Origin: Prolixibacteraceae bacterium
Lineage (GTDB): Bacteria > Bacteroidota > Bacteroidia > Bacteroidales > Prolixibacteraceae
NCBI GenBank assembly: GCA_007116765.1
Contig: SKHV01000422.1
Location: forward strand, 1 to 25,183
DNA: 25,183 bases
Reading direction: 5' to 3'
The notes beneath the pieces were generated by a model. That model was not told the origin of the DNA. It saw nothing but the letters and a program-made list of their open reading frames with translations, and searched no databases. A program made the translations under genes and the position numbers. Positions 7,652 through 15,778 of the stretch are shown one piece after another (position 1 is the stretch's first letter; the number at the start of each line of letters is the position of its first letter).

Positions 7652-8824
7652 ATGAACCGGTTTCTCATTACCATATCGGCATTTTTCCTATGTTACGCAT
7701 CTATCGCTCAGAACAACAACAATGTTTTCGGCGTAAACGAAAACGAGCGCAATTTTAGGTTCAGGGGCTATTTAAAAGAAATGCCTTCGCTTGAATTCAA
7801 CAACATAAACGATGACATTCATTTTAACAACATTGTTCACAATAGATTGAATTTCAGTTACGAACACAACAGAAACCTCAACTTTGTTTTTGAGGTGCGA
7901 AACCGCTTGCTTACGGGAAACATGGTGAACGACTACAACGCATTAATGATAGAATCCCTTAAAAACGATAACGGCTTTTTCGATGCATCCTTTGTGCCCC
8001 TTTCGGGCGATAAGTACATTTGGCATCTTAACCCCGACCGTTTTTACATTGATTGGCGCAACAACAACTGGCAGGTACGCCTTGGGCGTCAAAGGATAAA
8101 CTGGGGGATAAATACGGTGTCGAACCCCAACGACCTGTTCAATAATTATTCGTTTTTCGATTTTGATTACGAAGAACGCCCCGGAGCCGATGCCTTGCGC
8201 ATTCAGCACTACACGGGCGATATGTCGAGGCTCGAATTTGCGCTTAGCCCCGGCCGTGAATTGGAAAAATCGGTAGCCGCAATGATGTATGCCTTTAACA
8301 CCAATGCTTACGACATCCAACTCGTTGCCGGTTATTACCGCGAGCGTACCGCCCTGGGGGCAGGATGGGCAGGAAATATCAAAACCAGTGGTTTTAAGGG
8401 CGAGGCAACGCTATTCAACAGCATCGACAAAATGGATTCAATGACAATAGTAGCTGCTGTTTCGTTCGATCATTTATTTGGTAACGGTATCTACGGCTTT
8501 GTTGAAATGCTTTACAACGGGGGGCATACCGCTAATACAGCAAACCTGCTCATGATGACCGAACCCATGACAGCCGACAATATTTTCATTTCAAAATATG
8601 CCATTACGGGCAGTGTAATGTACCCTATCTCCCCTATCCTTTCGGCCTCGGCAGCAGCTATGTACATGCCCGATATGGATGCATGGTATGTAATGCCAAG
8701 CCTTTCGTGGTCCGTTGCAAGCAATTTCGATTTGCAATTATTGATGCAGGTTTTTCAGTTAGAGAATGAAGCAAGCCGCTTACGTGCAGCTAATGCCTAC
8801 TTGCAATTGAAGTGGTCGTTCTAA
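7652..8824 (+). CDS. Outer-membrane beta-barrel, last gene of the transport operon
   Basis: A 390-residue protein with a signal peptide (MNRFLITISAFFLCYASIAQ, likely cut after the final Ala-Gln region) and many alternating polar/aromatic strands ending in a terminal Phe (LQLKWSF), as outer-membrane barrels do. The segment RLGRQRINWGINTVSNPNDL near 145-165 is its most distinctive part. It recalls porin-like barrels of the DUF1302/alginate-export kind, which elsewhere accompany LolA-fold DUF1329 proteins. I could not assign a specific family. Position at the end of an operon with an ABC transporter and a LolA-like carrier suggests it is the exit or acceptor in the outer membrane. Its 3' end faces the minus-strand DUF3592-like gene 25 bases away, with no visible terminator between. 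Confidence 0.75.
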   Translation: MNRFLITISAFFLCYASIAQNNNNVFGVNENERNFRFRGYLKEMPSLEFNNINDDIHFNNIVHNRLNFSYEHNRNLNFVFEVRNRLLTGNMVNDYNALMIESLKNDNGFFDASFVPLSGDKYIWHLNPDRFYIDWRNNNWQVRLGRQRINWGINTVSNPNDLFNNYSFFDFDYEERPGADALRIQHYTGDMSRLEFALSPGRELEKSVAAMMYAFNTNAYDIQLVAGYYRERTALGAGWAGNIKTSGFKGEATLFNSIDKMDSMTIVAAVSFDHLFGNGIYGFVEMLYNGGHTANTANLLMMTEPMTADNIFISKYAITGSVMYPISPILSASAAAMYMPDMDAWYVMPSLSWSVASNFDLQLLMQVFQLENEASRLRAANAYLQLKWSF

Positions 8825-8849
8825 GAATTGAAGAAATTGGTTAAAACAT

Positions 8850-9398
8850 TTACGATTTTCTCACACGCGCGACAAGTAAAAAAAGCGCACTGCTAATACC
8901 CGCTACAATTAAAAAAAATGCGGCAACAAGCAATTTTCTGTTCAAACTTATGCGCGGATCGAGAACTGATAAACCAGGGTTTTCAGCATCATAATAAACC
9001 ATAACCGACGGTTTATTTTTATATTCAATTGCTCTTTCTTTTGCATCAGCAAGGTTTGGGAACAAATTGCTAGCGTATGTACCGGCATACACTACATCGT
9101 TCTCGTACCATTGTTCTTGCACCATGTAGCGATATTTCAAGTCAACCTTGAATTTCAAATCTTCACTCTCAAAATTTAAATCTTCACTCAGAGGGACTTC
9201 AACCATATCCTGCAAAGCCAACACCGAAACATCGGTAATTACACCTTGTGTATGGTGATAATTGCTGATTTTATTAAACTCGTGATAATGATAGAATGAC
9301 ATGATAAGGAGTAATAATGCTCCAATATTCATTAAAGCAATTCCTGTTATTGCTACATAGCGAATAATTTTATTCCTAAAAATGGAATTCTTTTGCAT
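8850..9398 (-). CDS. DUF3592-like membrane protein
   Basis: A 182-residue protein with one membrane segment near 13-34 and another near 160-179, and a soluble part between them. The segment contains FNKISNYHHTQGVITDVSV, then KYRYMVQEQWYENDVV, then KPSVMVYYDAENPGLSVLDP. This order (ligand-like beta strands, a (V/M)xYDPxNP-type motif, a second membrane segment) is that of DUF3592 proteins, whose function is unknown. The gene is monocistronic on the minus strand, convergent with the transport operon. A -7 element candidate lies about 21 bases before its ATG. Confidence 0.7.
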   Translation of the reverse strand: MQKNSIFRNKIIRYVAITGIALMNIGALLLLIMSFYHYHEFNKISNYHHTQGVITDVSVLALQDMVEVPLSEDLNFESEDLKFKVDLKYRYMVQEQWYENDVVYAGTYASNLFPNLADAKERAIEYKNKPSVMVYYDAENPGLSVLDPRISLNRKLLVAAFFLIVAGISSALFLLVARVRKS

Positions 9399-9418
9399 GA
9401 CAGAAAGGTTTAGTTAAG

Positions 9419-9426
9419 CAAATGTA
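9419..9426 (-). promoter_or_regulatory. Candidate -7 element for the DUF3592-like gene
   Basis: Reading the minus strand, TACATTTG matches TAnnTTTG exactly, about 21 bases before the ATG at 9398. No TTTG stands at the usual 19-21 base distance, so only the -7 half is supported. Confidence 0.4.
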
Positions 9427-9501
9427 GCATTTTTATAATGCGCTGAACAGTAGACAAAATAAAAAAATTCTCTCAGCTGTAAAATAAAATTATGACAAAT
9501 C

Positions 9502-11295
9502 TTAATCGATAATCTCCATTTTTTTCATTAGAAATGTAGCATTCATAGTGTTGGTAACACCATTTCGCAGGGTATAGTCGAAATGCATTTCATCTTTATC
9601 AATTTCAATTTCGAAACACTGATTCTTGATTTTATCTGGAAAATTGGTTTCAAGTTCAGTAAGTTTCAAATCGTGTGTGGCAATTATTGCCTTACAATTT
9701 TTTGCAATCAGCTTTTGTATAAGTTTCTGAGAACCCAGAAGCTTATCGACTGAATTTGTGCCTTTGAGTATTTCGTCAAGTATAATCAACATTTCGCGCC
9801 CGTGCTCAATTTCAACAAGAATGGTTTGTAAGCGTTTCAGCTCGGCAAAGAAATACGATTCGTCGTCGAATAAAGAATCGGTTGTGCGCATGTTTGAAAA
9901 AACTTCAGCCGGCTTAAAATGCATTCTTTGGGCGCACACCGGTGCACCGCACATTGCCAGCAGCATATTGACCCCCACCGTGCGCAAAAAAGTGCTTTTG
10001 CCGGCCATATTTGCTCCGGTTATAATTATCACATTGTTTTCAGGCGAAAAGCTGAAGTTGTTATTTATTCGCTTATCGGCATGTAAAAGCGGGTGTCCCA
10101 TTTGTTCGGCCTCGATGAAAAAATCAGAATTGACCGGCCGAGGAAACGAGTTCTCCTGATAATTATAGGTAAAGTTCGATAAGGAATTTAGTGCATCGAT
10201 AAACGAAAGAGCATAAGACCACTCCGGAAGGTGCGTTTTATTTCTATTATGCCATTTGATTATCCTGTATGAGCACATTAAATCCCATGCAATTACTACA
10301 TTCAGCACAATTCCAATAATGTTATTCCGGTTATCAAAAGCATCAACTATTCTACTCAATTTCCTAATTTCAACTGAAGGCAGACCATTTTCTTTTAGCT
10401 GCTTCGATATTTCATTTCCTTCATCAGAAATCCAGTTTTTGCATTCTATCAATCGTAGTAAATGCGTGTATTTTTTTAGAATATCAATTCGCTTTCCAAA
10501 GCTTTGATAAATGCGGCTAATGTTTTTCTTCTCTACTAACCAAAAACAGAACTGAATAATGCCTGAAAAAATAAATAGTGCCGAAATACCTGTAAAAATC
10601 CAATATAGTAAAGAAAGTACAGCTATTGCAGGAAGTATAAACAACAAAAACAGAGTGATTTTTTTAGTTTTTAAATGAAAATCGTCCTTGCTCCATGATT
10701 CAAACAATTCGTTTTCATTTTCCTTTTCTGAATACATTTTCCCAAGAGCCGCAAATTTCACACGCCAACTCAAATCTTCCGCCAACTCAGTAATTATTTT
10801 TTGTCGGTTTTCGATTTGTTTGGGCTCCAATATAGGTCGCATTAACATTTTGGCAAGAGTTTGCTTTCCCGAAGGCGTAACCGTTCGGTTCAAAAATTGG
10901 AAAAGTGAACCACGCCCAAAAATATCAAGATCATAAGAATTAAAATGGGTGGGATCGACAAACTCAGCACCCTCGTCAAATTGCTTATAGTGATGACTAA
11001 GAGCCTCTATTTCGAGCTCGAATATTTTCTTTTTATTTTCGTGATACTGTTTCAAAAAGCTAACTTTTTGAAATTGCTTCAATAAAACGAGAAAAATAAT
11101 CAGTGGCAAAATAATAATCACTACAGCCAAAAGTTGACTGTAGGACCATAATAAAACAGGAGCTCCAAAAATGATAATGAAAAACAACAACCTGCCTAAC
11201 GACAAATAAAGAAGTTGATGTTTAAATGTTTTGATTTTTTGCCTGGCAAACTCAATTTGCCCTGTATAGGTATTTTTCCTATTGCTCATTGCCAT
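9502..11295 (-). CDS. Membrane-anchored MutS-like ATPase
   Basis: A 597-residue protein whose C-terminal third is a MutS-type ATPase: Walker A GANMAGKST near 427-435, Walker B LIILDEILKGTNSVDK near 503-518, with TTDSLFDDES and IATHDLKLTEL placed as in MutS domain V. The N-terminal mismatch-binding domain of MutS is missing. Instead there are hydrophobic stretches near 33-70 and 210-255, probably two hairpins in the membrane, followed by a helical part that may match the MutS core/lever. A role in mismatch repair is therefore unlikely, and the true role is unknown. It is the last gene of a run with obg and a PAP2 phosphatase (5 bases from the latter). Start choice is between ATG 11295 and ATG 11289. 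Confidence 0.85.
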   Translation of the reverse strand: MAMSNRKNTYTGQIEFARQKIKTFKHQLLYLSLGRLLFFIIIFGAPVLLWSYSQLLAVVIIILPLIIFLVLLKQFQKVSFLKQYHENKKKIFELEIEALSHHYKQFDEGAEFVDPTHFNSYDLDIFGRGSLFQFLNRTVTPSGKQTLAKMLMRPILEPKQIENRQKIITELAEDLSWRVKFAALGKMYSEKENENELFESWSKDDFHLKTKKITLFLLFILPAIAVLSLLYWIFTGISALFIFSGIIQFCFWLVEKKNISRIYQSFGKRIDILKKYTHLLRLIECKNWISDEGNEISKQLKENGLPSVEIRKLSRIVDAFDNRNNIIGIVLNVVIAWDLMCSYRIIKWHNRNKTHLPEWSYALSFIDALNSLSNFTYNYQENSFPRPVNSDFFIEAEQMGHPLLHADKRINNNFSFSPENNVIIITGANMAGKSTFLRTVGVNMLLAMCGAPVCAQRMHFKPAEVFSNMRTTDSLFDDESYFFAELKRLQTILVEIEHGREMLIILDEILKGTNSVDKLLGSQKLIQKLIAKNCKAIIATHDLKLTELETNFPDKIKNQCFEIEIDKDEMHFDYTLRNGVTNTMNATFLMKKMEIID

Positions 11296-11300
11296 ACTAT

Positions 11301-11981
11301 TTAAAAGTATTTACCAATAAGGTTCGAAGCAATTGCAACTGTAATTGTTATAAAAATCAACGCGATCATTATGGGTTGTGTATGCTCGGGCAACCACCCT
11401 TCTTTTTTTGAAAGTTGCTTGCGTTGTAAATGAAAATCGAAAAACAGCAGTAATTTATAAATTCCCCATGCCACTAATATTCCGAATAAAGCTCCGGTAA
11501 TTACATCGAATGGGTAATGCACCGCTAAATAAATACGTGAATACGATGTAAGTATAGCCCACAATATAAAGAAGACCCATATTCGCTTTCGTCGCGACAA
11601 AAAGCCAAGTAAAAAAGCCAAAGCAAACGAGTTGGCTGCGTGGGCTGAAAAATATCCGTACAAGCCACCTTTATTGGCAGGAATATTTAAGAGTCCGTTA
11701 AGCATGGGCTGATGTGTTGGTCGTAATCGTTCAGTCAGGCTTTTTACAATTCCTGAACCCTGGTCGCATATTACTATGGCCAAGGCAAGAAAAATAATTA
11801 CCCACAACGACTGGAGTTTATACCTGCGCACAATCACATACAACAACAACACATAAAGCGGATACCAAATTTGCTTATTGGTAAACAATGTAAAAAAATA
11901 GTCAAAATAAGATGAATTCCAACCATTTATTGCCATAAGCCACTGAGTATCTATCCTGTTAAGCCAATCTAAAAAAGCCAT
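11301..11981 (-). CDS. PAP2-family membrane phosphatase
   Basis: A 226-residue membrane protein with five or six hydrophobic segments and the three PAP2 motifs: KSLTERLRP (80-88, matching Kx6RP), YFSAH (His114, in place of the usual PSGH) and SRIYLAVHYPFD (matching SRx5Hx3D). These are the phosphate-binding and catalytic residues of the family, which removes phosphate from phosphatidate, undecaprenyl pyrophosphate or phosphatidylglycerol phosphate at the outer face of the membrane. Which of these it uses is not visible. Its ATG lies one base after the obg stop, so translation is probably coupled. The MutS-like gene follows after 5 bases. Confidence 0.88.
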   Translation of the reverse strand: MAFLDWLNRIDTQWLMAINGWNSSYFDYFFTLFTNKQIWYPLYVLLLYVIVRRYKLQSLWVIIFLALAIVICDQGSGIVKSLTERLRPTHQPMLNGLLNIPANKGGLYGYFSAHAANSFALAFLLGFLSRRKRIWVFFILWAILTSYSRIYLAVHYPFDVITGALFGILVAWGIYKLLLFFDFHLQRKQLSKKEGWLPEHTQPIMIALIFITITVAIASNLIGKYF

Positions 11982-11982
11982 A

Positions 11983-12972
11983 TTACTTGTTTATCATGTT
12001 CCAGATTTTATCTTTTAGTTGCTGAATATTAAAACCAGTAACCGAAGATATAAAAATGTGTTCAATACTTTTAAGTTCTTTGCTAATTTCCTTCATTAAC
12101 TCCTCGTCGAGCATGTCGGATTTAGCAATTGCCAGTAAACGCTGTTTGTCGAGTAATTCAGGGTTATACTGCTCCAACTCATGAATCAATATATTGAATT
12201 CATCCAAATGATTTTTACTATCGGCAGGTACCATGAAGAGCAACATTGAGTTTCGCTCAATGTGCCTAAGAAATCTTAACCCTAAGCCTTTTCCCTGATG
12301 AGCACCTTCTATAATGCCGGGTATATCGGCCATTACAAACGAACGACTTTCGCGGTGCCCTACAATACCTAAATTTGGCACTAGGGTAGTAAACGGATAA
12401 TCGGCAATTTTGGGTTTTGCTGCTGACACTACCGAAAGTAAAGTAGATTTTCCCGAGCTTGGGAAACCCACCAAACCCACATCGGCGAGTACTTTAAGTT
12501 CGAGCACACACCACCCTTCAGAAAATTCTTCGCCAGGCTGAGCATAACGAGGAGTTTGATTGGTAGACGATTTAAAATTCACATTTCCCAGACCGCCCCG
12601 ACCACCTTTCATTAGTATTTTTTCTTCATCGTGGTGAGTCACTTCGAAAATAAATTCACCTGTATCCCCATCTTTCACCACTGTGCCCAAGGGCACATCA
12701 ATTATCACGTCTTCGCCATCGGCACCGGAGCTGCATTGTCGACCACCCGACTCGCCGTGTCCGGCAAAAATGTGTTTTTTATATTTTAGGTGGAGCAAGG
12801 TCCACATTTGTTCGTTTCCACGCAAAATAACATGCCCTCCACGCCCTCCGTTTCCACCATCGGGACCTCCTTTTGCTTCAAACTTTTCACGCCTCATGTG
12901 CCGCGAACCGGGACCGCCGTTACCTGAACGAAACAAAATTTTTACATAATCGATAAAATTATTATCTGCCAT
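11983..12972 (-). CDS. obgE: Obg GTPase (ribosome assembly/stress)
   Basis: A 329-residue Obg protein. I chose ATG 12972 (MADNNFIDYVKI), the usual beginning of the Obg fold; the frame remains open to a TTG at 13026 but those 18 residues look unlike the family. Residues 1-155 are the glycine-rich Obg domain (SGNGGPGSRHMRREKF, GGPDGGNGGRGG). The G domain has GFPSSGKST (G1), YPFTTLVPNLG (G2), DIPGIIEG (G3), AKSD (G4, Ala for the usual Asn) and SSVTG (G5). There is no long C-terminal extension. Obg assists 50S subunit assembly and responds to ppGpp. It heads a minus-strand run with the PAP2 and MutS-like genes. Confidence 0.95.
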   Translation of the reverse strand: MADNNFIDYVKILFRSGNGGPGSRHMRREKFEAKGGPDGGNGGRGGHVILRGNEQMWTLLHLKYKKHIFAGHGESGGRQCSSGADGEDVIIDVPLGTVVKDGDTGEFIFEVTHHDEEKILMKGGRGGLGNVNFKSSTNQTPRYAQPGEEFSEGWCVLELKVLADVGLVGFPSSGKSTLLSVVSAAKPKIADYPFTTLVPNLGIVGHRESRSFVMADIPGIIEGAHQGKGLGLRFLRHIERNSMLLFMVPADSKNHLDEFNILIHELEQYNPELLDKQRLLAIAKSDMLDEELMKEISKELKSIEHIFISSVTGFNIQQLKDKIWNMINK

Positions 12973-12992
12973 TTTTTCTTCAATATTTTCAG

Positions 12993-13000
12993 CAAAGATA
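12993..13000 (-). promoter_or_regulatory. obgE: Candidate -7 element for obg
   Basis: Minus-strand TATCTTTG matches TAnnTTTG exactly and lies about 20 bases before the chosen obg ATG at 12972, which also argues against the longer TTG start. A TTTG lies 23 bases further upstream, slightly outside the usual spacing. Confidence 0.4.
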
Positions 13001-13051
13001 ACAAAACATAAAGAGCCGTTTAACAAAATCTGACCTGGTAATTAAATAATA

Positions 13052-13065
13052 GCAAATGATTTTGC
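13052..13065. repeat. Short inverted repeat in obg-MFS intergenic region
   Basis: GCAAA-TGAT-TTTGC is a perfect 5-base inverted repeat with a 4-base centre. It lies in the 210-base divergent region and may be an operator half of a regulated promoter. Arms this short occur often by chance in AT-rich sequence. Confidence 0.25.
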
Positions 13066-13108
13066 ATTTTTGCAACATTTACTACAACATTAAAAAAAAA
13101 TTCATTTA

Positions 13109-13131
13109 TCAATAATCCAAATTATTATTGA
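13109..13131. promoter_or_regulatory. Inverted repeat upstream of the MFS gene
   Basis: TCAATAAT and ATTATTGA are perfect 8-base arms around a 7-base centre. The site lies 51 bases before the MFS ATG, where an operator of an efflux gene would be expected. No regulator gene is adjacent, so the binding protein is unknown. It could equally be a weak RNA hairpin, though there is no T-run after it. Confidence 0.4.
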
Positions 13132-13182
13132 GACAAACTAACTTAAAGGAAAGTAGAACAAACAATTCAGCATTTTTAGAAT

Positions 13183-14583
13183 ATGAAAACAAGAGCAAAA
13201 TTGGCCAATAAAAATCAAAAACAGCTGCTGCCCATACTTTTCACTACTATGTTTGCCTCGTTTATGAATCCTTTTATGCTTTCGGCCGTAAACATTGGCT
13301 TACCCGACATACAAGAATATTTTAGCTGCAGCGCAACTACTTTAAGCTGGATAAGCAATTCGTTTTTGCTGGCAAATGCCATGGTTTTGCTTCCCTTAAG
13401 CAAAGCCGCCGATATTTGGGGACGAGTAAGGTTTTTTCGTGCCGGACTTTACATTTTCACTCTCGCATCGCTTTTAACAGGTTTGAGTACCGATATTACT
13501 ATGATGATGACTGCCCGTGTTTTGCAGGGTGGAGGTTCGGCACTGATGAGCGTGACCGCGCTGGCAATTATTAGCGACGTTTTTCCGGTTCAAAAGCGTG
13601 GTGTAGCATTAGGTCTCAACATAGGGGCTGTATATACAGGTCTGTCGATAGGGCCATACGTAGGAGGACTACTCACTCAAATTGGGGGCTGGCAGCTAAT
13701 TTTCTTTGCCGCCATACCTCTGGGAATTACTACCATTATAATGGCTCATGTCAATCTAAAAAAAGCTTCGCACGCACCGCAAAAACAACCCTTCGACCTT
13801 ATAGGCAGTTTAATGTATGCTCTTGCAATTTTTGTATTCATTTATGGAGGAGGAAACATAAGAACAACGCACGGAATAGTGATGGTAATGGCAGGAATTG
13901 CACTAATGGCTTACTTTTTTTATTCACAAAAAAGTAAAAAACATCCTGTTCTCGATGTGAAATTATTGCTTACAAACAAGCAATTTACTTTTTCAAATCT
14001 GGCTGCGCTAATTCATTATGCTTCAACATTTGGAATTGGTTTCTTGCTAAGCCTTTATCTTCAGTTTTCAAAAGGATTAAGCCCCGGAGAAGCAGGACTG
14101 GTATTGGTAATACAACCCATATTAATGGCAGTTACAGCTCCTATTACCGGCAAATTATCCGATAAAATGAATCCAGGTGTGCTTGCCTCGGCAGGAATGA
14201 TTATGACCATAATCTCGCTTATTCTTATGATATTCATACAACAACATACTTCAATTACTTACATTGTGTTTACTCTGGCTATTTTAGGACTCGGATTTGG
14301 ACTGTTTACCTCACCCAACACAAACGCGATAATGAGTTCCGTGCAGCGCGATAAATATGGAGTTGCATCGGGGTTGAATGCTACTATGCGCGTTTTCGGG
14401 CAAACAATTAGCATGATGATGGCTACCGTTTTTATTTCAATATTTCTCAATAAAGAACCCGTAAATACACACACAATTGGTCTTTTTATTAATAGTATGA
14501 ATCTATACTTCATTTTTTTCGCAGCCATATGTGTTCCCGGAATCTGGCTTTCATTAAAAAGAGGAAAAAACATCCAAAGTTAA
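13183..14583 (+). CDS. MFS drug:H+ antiporter, DHA2-like
   Basis: A 466-residue integral membrane protein with about 12-14 hydrophobic segments. Near 70-80 is KAADIWGRVRFF, a version of MFS motif A, and near 148-160 is GLSIGPYVGGLL, the motif C of drug:H+ antiporters. FASFMNPFMLSAVNIGLPDI at the start and WISNSFLLANA match the first helices of EmrB/QacA-type (DHA2) exporters, which use the proton gradient to expel drugs, dyes or bile-like compounds. There is no EmrA-type membrane-fusion partner next to it. The gene is divergent from obg, with inverted repeats between, and is followed by 147 bases without a gene. Confidence 0.85.
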   Translation: MKTRAKLANKNQKQLLPILFTTMFASFMNPFMLSAVNIGLPDIQEYFSCSATTLSWISNSFLLANAMVLLPLSKAADIWGRVRFFRAGLYIFTLASLLTGLSTDITMMMTARVLQGGGSALMSVTALAIISDVFPVQKRGVALGLNIGAVYTGLSIGPYVGGLLTQIGGWQLIFFAAIPLGITTIIMAHVNLKKASHAPQKQPFDLIGSLMYALAIFVFIYGGGNIRTTHGIVMVMAGIALMAYFFYSQKSKKHPVLDVKLLLTNKQFTFSNLAALIHYASTFGIGFLLSLYLQFSKGLSPGEAGLVLVIQPILMAVTAPITGKLSDKMNPGVLASAGMIMTIISLILMIFIQQHTSITYIVFTLAILGLGFGLFTSPNTNAIMSSVQRDKYGVASGLNATMRVFGQTISMMMATVFISIFLNKEPVNTHTIGLFINSMNLYFIFFAAICVPGIWLSLKRGKNIQS

Positions 14584-14683
14584 ATACGCAGTGTTTATCG
14601 GTTAGTTTTGGGCATTCATCCATTTTTTTTATGAGAATTATATAAAGAGAAGCAAATTTGAATCAAAATTAAAAATCAATATT

Positions 14684-14710
14684 GCAACCTTTATAAAATC
14701 AATTTGTCAT
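14684..14710 (+). promoter_or_regulatory. Possible ECF-type promoter before the sigma gene
   Basis: GCAACC (14684-14689) and GTC (14706-14708) are separated by 16 bases, the arrangement of many ECF sigma promoters with an AAC-containing -35 and a GTC-type -10. If used, transcription would start near 14716, so that the TTG at 14731 could serve as start codon. A housekeeping -7 element TAGTTTTG also exists at 14603-14610. Both are weakly supported. Confidence 0.2.
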
Positions 14711-14730
14711 TAAAACGGATTCGAATTCCA

Positions 14731-15288
14731 TTGAAAACTAAAACAGACATACACGAGACGTTAATTGAAGCCAGTAAAAAAGGCAACAACAAAGCAAGAA
14801 AGCAGCTGTACGAGCTTTATTCATGCGCAATGTTTAACATTTGCTACCGAATGATGAACAATCGCGAAGATGCTGAAGACATAATGCAGGAAGCTTTTGT
14901 ACTTGCCTTTTCGAAACTTGGCACTTTTAGGTACGAGTCGACTTTTGGAGCATGGCTGAAACGCATTGTAATAAACACCTGTATTAATGCCATCCAAAAG
15001 CGGAAAGTTGATTTGCTGTACACCGATAATATTGCAAATTATGAGTACAACAGTAATGACAACGATGAAACCGAATGGCCGTTTACAGTAAGGGAGGTCA
15101 AAAATGCAATGAAACTGCTTCCCGAAGGAGGGCGATTAATTTTCTCACTCTACCTTTTCGAGGGATATGACCACACCGAAATTGCGCAGATACTGGACAT
15201 TACAGTGTCCACATCGAAATCGCAATTTATGAGAGCAAAAAGAAGATTGATTGATTTGTTAAAGGAAAACCAATATGAGCAAGCTTGA
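14731..15288 (+). CDS. ECF RNA polymerase sigma factor (RpoE-like)
   Basis: A sigma factor of about 185 residues. Region 2 contains NREDAEDIMQEAFVLAF and TFGAWLKRIVINTCIN; region 4 contains EGYDHTEIAQILDITVSTSK and FMRAKRRL, a helix-turn-helix for the -35 element. There is no ATG before Met33 (position 14827), which lies inside region 2, so the start must be another codon. TTG at 14731 (LKTKTD..., like the common MKTKT start) and TTG at 14704 are the options; I prefer the first. The next gene overlaps its end by 14 bases and looks like its anti-sigma factor, so the pair is probably a membrane-signalled switch controlling the downstream cell-surface genes and perhaps itself. Confidence 0.88.
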   Translation: MKTKTDIHETLIEASKKGNNKARKQLYELYSCAMFNICYRMMNNREDAEDIMQEAFVLAFSKLGTFRYESTFGAWLKRIVINTCINAIQKRKVDLLYTDNIANYEYNSNDNDETEWPFTVREVKNAMKLLPEGGRLIFSLYLFEGYDHTEIAQILDITVSTSKSQFMRAKRRLIDLLKENQYEQA

Positions 15289-15778
15289 AGATTTTATACA
15301 AAAACATAAAGAAGAATTCGATACTGAAATTCCTACACCTGAGATGTGGAATAGAATTGAAAATGAGCTCAACCACAAAAAAGTGAGAACACTTAGCTTT
15401 TGGAAAGTGGCCGCGTCGGTAGCAGCGGTTATCACAATTGCTTTAATCTCTTCGTTATACATTCAAATAAATAGCAACAAAATAAACAGCTATGCCAATA
15501 TTTCAGATCCGGCATTGCTGGAATTACTTGAAACGGAAGCATTTTATGCACGTAAGGTTTCGGGCTATTTACAAGAAATAAACGACTGCTATAAAATATA
15601 TCCTGAATTAAAAAATGACCTTGAATCGGATTTGAATGAACTGGACTATATGTACAAAGAATTGAAAAACGACCTTAACGATAACTTTTATAACCGTGAA
15701 GTAATTGAAGCTATGATTCAAAACAACCGTACGCGCATAGAAATGTTTGACAGGGTTCTCAATCAGATAAACTGCTAG
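15275..15778 (+). CDS. Probable membrane anti-sigma factor
   Basis: A 167-residue protein with a cytoplasmic N-terminus (about 1-40, with EIPTPEMWNRIENEL typical of Bacteroidota anti-sigma proteins), a single membrane segment near 42-64 and a charged, helical periplasmic part rich in Asp, Glu and Asn. The ATG lies inside the sigma gene (14-base overlap), with a purine-rich AAAGGA 9 bases upstream, so it is probably translated by coupling. It lacks the zinc-type HxxxCxxC motif of classic ZAS domains. It would hold the sigma factor at the membrane until a periplasmic signal releases it. The assignment rests on position, topology and size rather than on a strong motif. Confidence 0.75.
   Translation: MSKLEDFIQKHKEEFDTEIPTPEMWNRIENELNHKKVRTLSFWKVAASVAAVITIALISSLYIQINSNKINSYANISDPALLELLETEAFYARKVSGYLQEINDCYKIYPELKNDLESDLNELDYMYKELKNDLNDNFYNREVIEAMIQNNRTRIEMFDRVLNQINC

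Noticed and set aside
12973..13026. TTG-started extension of Obg
   Set aside because: Obg proteins start near MADNNFIDYVKI. A promoter-like element lies inside the extension.
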